Assembly: GCF_038561935.1 (NCBI RefSeq)
Contig: NZ_CP102770.1
Location: forward strand, 8,618,001 to 8,682,000
Reading direction: 5' to 3'
Origin: Myxococcus stipitatus
Lineage (GTDB): Bacteria; Myxococcota; Myxococcia; Myxococcales; Myxococcaceae
DNA length: 64,000 nucleotides
How positions within the stretch are numbered: the first letter of the stretch is position 1; each line of letters opens with the position of its first letter. The notes under the pieces were generated by a model, which saw only the letters and a list, made by a program, of their open reading frames with translations, was not told the DNA's origin and ran no database searches. This document shows, one piece after another, positions 60,082-64,000 of this stretch. Position numbers and translations under genes: made by a program.

Positions 60082-63000
60082 TCACCGCGCGGCGCGCCGC
60101 TTCCGCGAGTCGAGCGCCAGCATCACCAGCACCAGCAACCCGAACACCGACGTCCCACTCCCCGAGCTGCTGCAGCCTCCGCCTCCTTCCTTTCCACCCG
60201 AGACAGGCGGCGCCTCGCAGACTCCCGCGTTGCACGTCTCACCCCCACCACAATCCGACGACTGCCGGCACTCCGGCTCGGGCTGGGGATTCGGCGTCGT
60301 CGAGGTGACGGTCACCGAGGTCGTCCCCGTCGCGCGCCCCACCGTCACCTGGACGGTGTTCAAGAACGTCCCTCCCAACGTGCCCGCGCTGAAGACACCC
60401 GATGCATCGACGGTGCCTCCACCGTTCACCACCTTCCACGTCGCCGGGTACGCGGGCGCCTCGTTCCCGTACACGTCGAACGCCCGCGCGCTGAAGGTCA
60501 CCGTTCCCCCCGCCGGGAGCGTGGGGTTCTGCGGCGACAGGACGACACGGCTCGGCGCGGCGGCCACCACCGAGACGGAGGTCTGCTCCACGATTCCCCC
60601 CACAGAGACTTGCACCGTCCCGGGGAAGGCTCCCACCGCGATTCCCGCCGTGAAGACTCCCGCCCCATCGATGGAGCCCCCTCCGTTCACCACCTTCCAC
60701 GTCGCGGGCGCCGAGGGGATCTCGTTGCCGTACACATCGAACGCCTTCGCGCGGAACGCCACCGTGCTCCCCGCCGCCACCGTCGGCCCCTGTGGCGACA
60801 GGACCACCCGACTCACCGCCCCTGGCGTGACGGTGACGCTGGCCGTCTTCGTCACCCCCGCCACGCTGACCTGCACGGTGTCCGCGAATGTCCCCGCTGC
60901 GGTGCCCGCGGTGAAGACACCGGAGGCACTGATGCTGCCCCCACCCTTCACGACGCTCCACGACGCGGAGAACGAGGTGACCTCATTGTCGAACGCATCG
61001 AACGCCTTCACCTGGAACGGCACCGTGCCCTTCACGACGACGGAGGAATCCGCCGGGGAGATCTCCAGCCGGCTGATGGCGCCGGTCTTCACGAAGACGG
61101 TGGCGTTGAGCGAGAGGTGCTCCACCGCGACGCGCACGCTGTTGGAGTACGTCCCCGCGACCTTCGGCGCGGTGTAGAGCCCGTCCGACGTGATGCTCCC
61201 CGCGCCCGGCGTCACCACCGACCACACCGGAGCAATGGCCACCGGGTTGCCATCCGCGTCGACCCCCATCACTCCGAACCGCTGCGTGCCCTGGGGCTCC
61301 AGCGTGATGAACGGGGGCGTGAGCACGAGCCTCGACAACGGCCCCGGCAGCACCGTGACGTCCATGGCGGCGCTCGTGATGTCGCCCATCGTCACCTTCA
61401 CGGCCCCCGGATAGAACCCCGTCACGGTACCCACCGTGAGAACGCCATCAGCGTCGATGGTCCCCAGGGAGGCGGGGGTGACGGTCCAGGTCGGAAAATC
61501 GTTCCTCCTGTTGCCCCACGCGTCGAAGCCCTGCGCCGTGAATTGGATGCGCCCCCCGGCCCTCACTTCATTGGAGGCGGACGTCACCTCGACGCGATGG
61601 AGCGGGCCCGGCGTCACGATGACGTCCGAGGCCACCGTGCGCCCTTCGAACGACGCCTGGACTGTCTTCGGGAAGGAACCCGCGACCGTTCCCGCGGTGA
61701 AGGAGCCCGAGGCATCGAGGGTGCCTCCTCCCCCGACGAGCCTCAAATCGACGGTGCCCGGCACGGTGTTCCCCGCGCGGTCACGAGGCCAGACATAGAA
61801 GGCCACCTGGGAGTTCACGGGCAACGTGATGGTCTGAGGACTCAGGTCGATGTGATGAAACGGCCCCGGCAGGATGTTCACCCTCGCGTAGCCCTTCTTG
61901 CTCCCCGCTTCGACCTGAATCCCCTGGGCGTTGTCATAGGAATAGGAGCCCGCGGTGTAGAAGCCACTGGCGGAGACAGTCCCTGCCGCCGGGTGGAGCG
62001 CGGACCATCGGAAGGTCGTCGGGACTTCATAGCCGCAGGGATCCATGCCCTTCGCGGAGAGCTGCTGCGACTCCTCGATGCGCAACGTCAGCTCCGACGG
62101 AGTGACCTCCACCTTCTGGACGGACCCCAGCCGCACCGTCACATCCACCGAGGCGGAGGCATTCCCCGACGTGGCGACCATGGCGCCAGGATACGAACCG
62201 AGCGTGCACCCCGTCGTGAGGACTCCGTCCGCGTCGATGGTCCCCACCTCGGGAGTGGCGGACCAGGTGACCACGGCATACGGAAGCGGCAGGCCGTCCA
62301 CGTCGTAGACCATCGCGCTGACGGAGTACTTCGAATTGCCAGACGCCGAGATGGAGTACCTGCCCAACACGATGGATGCACCGGGGACGGGGACATAGGG
62401 GAAGGCGCCCATGTCCGTCCCATCCGACGCGGCGTTGCGGCAGGGAGAGTTCTCCAGAAGGGTCAGGTGGAAGGGGCTGACGAAGCGCGGGTCCTGCGTG
62501 AGGCTGCCGGGGCCCAACGTGGGGCTCCCCTTGTAGTTGCTGGAATGCCCCCAGACCGCGTTGTGATGGATGGAGATGTTCGAGCCGGGAACAACCTCGA
62601 TGCCCGTGGACTCGTTGGACATGATGATGTTGTCGCGAATCTCCACGGTGTTCTGCGGCTGGGGGGCGACGTAGAGGCCGCTCCACGAGTTGTTGATGAT
62701 GGTGTTGTGGAAGATGGACGCGGAGGCATTGGCGAGGTGCAGGCCACTCGCCATCGCAGAGAAAGCCCGAAGGCTGCTTCGCACCAGGCTGTAGGAGAGA
62801 TTCATGATGCCCCCCGTGGCTTCGACCGCGGTGGAGCACTTCTCGAGCGTGCCTCGCTCGAAGGTGAGCGAGCCTCCCTGGACCTTCAGGCAGGGGGCTC
62901 CCTCCTTGAGGGTGGAGCCCGTCACGGTCGCGGTGGCGGCGCCATCGACGGAGACACCACCTTTCGTCAAGGAGGCGCCCTTGACCGTGAGGGTGCTGTT

Positions 63001-64000
63001 CCCTCCGGCGGACAGACTCGTTCCCGAGGCGGTGAGGTTCTCGACCGTGGTGATGCTGTCGTCCCCGAACGAGAGGTGACCCGTGCCCGTCGCGGAGATG
63101 TTCTTGAACGTGGCGGAGCTCGTGCCCCGGATGGAGAGACGGGACGACTCCAAGGTGACGTCCTCGAAGGTCGCGGGTCCCAGGAGGGTGAGGTCGCCTC
63201 TCACCTTGGCGTGCTTGACACTCACCTCGCCGCGGATTTCGGCGACCTCGCTGTGGCCGTACTCGCGTTGGAGCAGGACAGGCGCGGCGACAGTGCCTTC
63301 GGCTTTCAGCGAGCCCGCGATGATGACCTTCACACGGACATCGATGTCTCCGGGCCCATCCTTCAGGTGTTTGACGGTGAGGCTGGCACCGGGCGAGAGC
63401 GTCAGGGTGATGCCCGCGGAGACCACCAGGTCTCCGGTGACGATGTTGTCACCGGTCAGCGTCCGGTCCGAGCGCAGGACGCCCTCGAGGAGGGCGTGGG
63501 CCGGATGTCCCTCATAGGGGATGGCGCCGATGTCCGTCCCATCCGAGGCGGCGTTCCTCGCGGGAGAGTTCTCGGAGAGCCTCCCGAGTTCCTGGAAGAG
63601 AGGATTGGCGGTGACGCTCCCTTCCCCGGGACTGACACCGATGTAGTTGCCGTCCGGGAAGCCCCACACCACGTTGTGATGCACGACGGGCGAGAGGACA
63701 TTCGTCAGCCACATTCCGTGCAACTCCCTGCCGACGATGATGTTGTCGTGGATGGTGATGGAGACGTCCGTGGACACCCCAGGCATGGCCGCCGTGATGG
63801 CGGCCCCTTGATTGTCGAAGAAGGTGTTGTGGACGAGCGTCACCTTCGGCGCCTGGTTGTAGATGCTGATGAGGGAGAAGGAGCGCGTCGGCGTGCACCC
63901 ATGAATCACGCTGGAGCGGATGGTCGTCCTGCCACCGGAGTTCCTCATCACCTGCTTGCAGTACCTGAAGACACCGTTCTCGAAGTCGACGCTGCCACCA
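60082..64000 (-). CDS. Large beta-helix/Ig-repeat surface protein with MYXO-CTERM-like tail (5' end outside window)
   Basis: The frame is open to the window edge, so more than 1300 residues are visible and the N-terminus is missing. The upstream half is a right-handed parallel beta-helix (repeats such as IFHNTIINNSWSGLYV and IHDNIIVGRELHGMW, with recurrent SPxRNAASDGTDxGA). Then come about seven Ig-like (Big_2-type) repeats of ~90 aa, of which the last three are very similar (ATWKVVNGGGS and AFDVYGNE recur). Near the end are CRQSSDCGGGETCNAGVC and a MYXO-CTERM-like tail: Gly-Cys-Ser-Ser, hydrophobic segment, SRKRRAAR. It is presumably exported and anchored to or released from the surface. The ligand is unknown. 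Confidence 0.85.
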   Translation of the reverse strand, partial: GGSVDFENGVFRYCKQVMRNSGGRTTIRSSVIHGCTPTRSFSLISIYNQAPKVTLVHNTFFDNQGAAITAAMPGVSTDVSITIHDNIIVGRELHGMWLTNVLSPVVHHNVVWGFPDGNYIGVSPGEGSVTANPLFQELGRLSENSPARNAASDGTDIGAIPYEGHPAHALLEGVLRSDRTLTGDNIVTGDLVVSAGITLTLSPGASLTVKHLKDGPGDIDVRVKVIIAGSLKAEGTVAAPVLLQREYGHSEVAEIRGEVSVKHAKVRGDLTLLGPATFEDVTLESSRLSIRGTSSATFKNISATGTGHLSFGDDSITTVENLTASGTSLSAGGNSTLTVKGASLTKGGVSVDGAATATVTGSTLKEGAPCLKVQGGSLTFERGTLEKCSTAVEATGGIMNLSYSLVRSSLRAFSAMASGLHLANASASIFHNTIINNSWSGLYVAPQPQNTVEIRDNIIMSNESTGIEVVPGSNISIHHNAVWGHSSNYKGSPTLGPGSLTQDPRFVSPFHLTLLENSPCRNAASDGTDMGAFPYVPVPGASIVLGRYSISASGNSKYSVSAMVYDVDGLPLPYAVVTWSATPEVGTIDADGVLTTGCTLGSYPGAMVATSGNASASVDVTVRLGSVQKVEVTPSELTLRIEESQQLSAKGMDPCGYEVPTTFRWSALHPAAGTVSASGFYTAGSYSYDNAQGIQVEAGSKKGYARVNILPGPFHHIDLSPQTITLPVNSQVAFYVWPRDRAGNTVPGTVDLRLVGGGGTLDASGSFTAGTVAGSFPKTVQASFEGRTVASDVIVTPGPLHRVEVTSASNEVRAGGRIQFTAQGFDAWGNRRNDFPTWTVTPASLGTIDADGVLTVGTVTGFYPGAVKVTMGDITSAAMDVTVLPGPLSRLVLTPPFITLEPQGTQRFGVMGVDADGNPVAIAPVWSVVTPGAGSITSDGLYTAPKVAGTYSNSVRVAVEHLSLNATVFVKTGAISRLEISPADSSVVVKGTVPFQVKAFDAFDNEVTSFSASWSVVKGGGSISASGVFTAGTAAGTFADTVQVSVAGVTKTASVTVTPGAVSRVVLSPQGPTVAAGSTVAFRAKAFDVYGNEIPSAPATWKVVNGGGSIDGAGVFTAGIAVGAFPGTVQVSVGGIVEQTSVSVVAAAPSRVVLSPQNPTLPAGGTVTFSARAFDVYGNEAPAYPATWKVVNGGGTVDASGVFSAGTLGGTFLNTVQVTVGRATGTTSVTVTSTTPNPQPEPECRQSSDCGGGETCNAGVCEAPPVSGGKEGGGGCSSSGSGTSVFGLLVLVMLALDSRKRRAAR

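Overview
The window looks like a myxobacterial chromosome (Myxococcus/Corallococcus type). It is very GC-rich, with Ser/Thr protein kinases carrying TPR tails, a protein ending in a MYXO-CTERM-like anchor, HD-GYP and two-component regulators, a lysine-rich histone-like protein, and DUF2169/DUF4150 secretion accessories. No species call is possible from the sequence alone.

Region 1 (1-11999, + strand) is the 3' part of a tightly coupled operon for a phage-tail-like contractile injection particle. In order it encodes a baseplate hub (cut by the window edge), a gpV-like spike, a PAAR-like tip, a gp25-like wedge, two gpJ-like baseplate proteins, a gpI-like tail protein with a repetitive beta-rich tail, and a DUF6519 protein with Ig-like domains. 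Most starts overlap the previous stop (ATGA), and a hairpin follows the last gene. Sheath and tube genes would lie upstream of the window.

Region 2 (12042-23850) is less GC-rich by eye and patchy. It holds two convergent effector modules in near mirror image: DUF2169 - ketoacyl-synthase-like protein - toxin - immunity protein, with a DUF4150 PAAR-like protein either free (+ module) or fused to the toxin (- module). The + toxin is an AHH/HNH-type nuclease with an Imm11-like partner. The - toxin has an unrecognised Cys-rich C-terminus with a SUKH-type partner. Both synthase-like proteins have lost the catalytic Cys/His residues but share a collinear motif. In the - module the DUF2169 gene is fused in frame to an OLD-family ATPase, deleting the first half of DUF2169 and most of the Toprim domain. 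An IS orfA remnant, a possibly truncated WD40 gene and a tRNA-Pro(CGG) lie at the far end, as expected of an accessory island.

Region 3 (24168-59896) is chromosomal: a single-domain response regulator, rpe, GAF-HD-GYP, pyk, a SprT-like protein, an NFACT/RqcH-like protein, the histone-like protein, GH1 glucosidase, dusB, an S2P-like protease, a fatty-acid desaturase, an ECF sigma/anti-sigma pair, a CLC channel, GNAT, a peroxiredoxin, a degenerate SsnA-like amidohydrolase, two STPKs, a ChbG-like deacetylase, a hybrid-like histidine kinase with a dead receiver, queF, a PLD enzyme, Ppx/GppA, an MDR dehydrogenase, a divergent QueA-like protein, an SDR, an XRE-cupin regulator, a 2OG-Fe(II) oxygenase, DUF4230 and DUF1444-like proteins.

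Region 4 (60082-64000, - strand) is a very large surface protein, cut by the window edge, with parallel beta-helix and Ig-like repeats, a Cys-rich motif and a MYXO-CTERM-like tail. Two copies of a ~65-bp hairpin repeat lie just downstream of it.

Coordinates of short sites were counted by hand and may be off by one or two bases.
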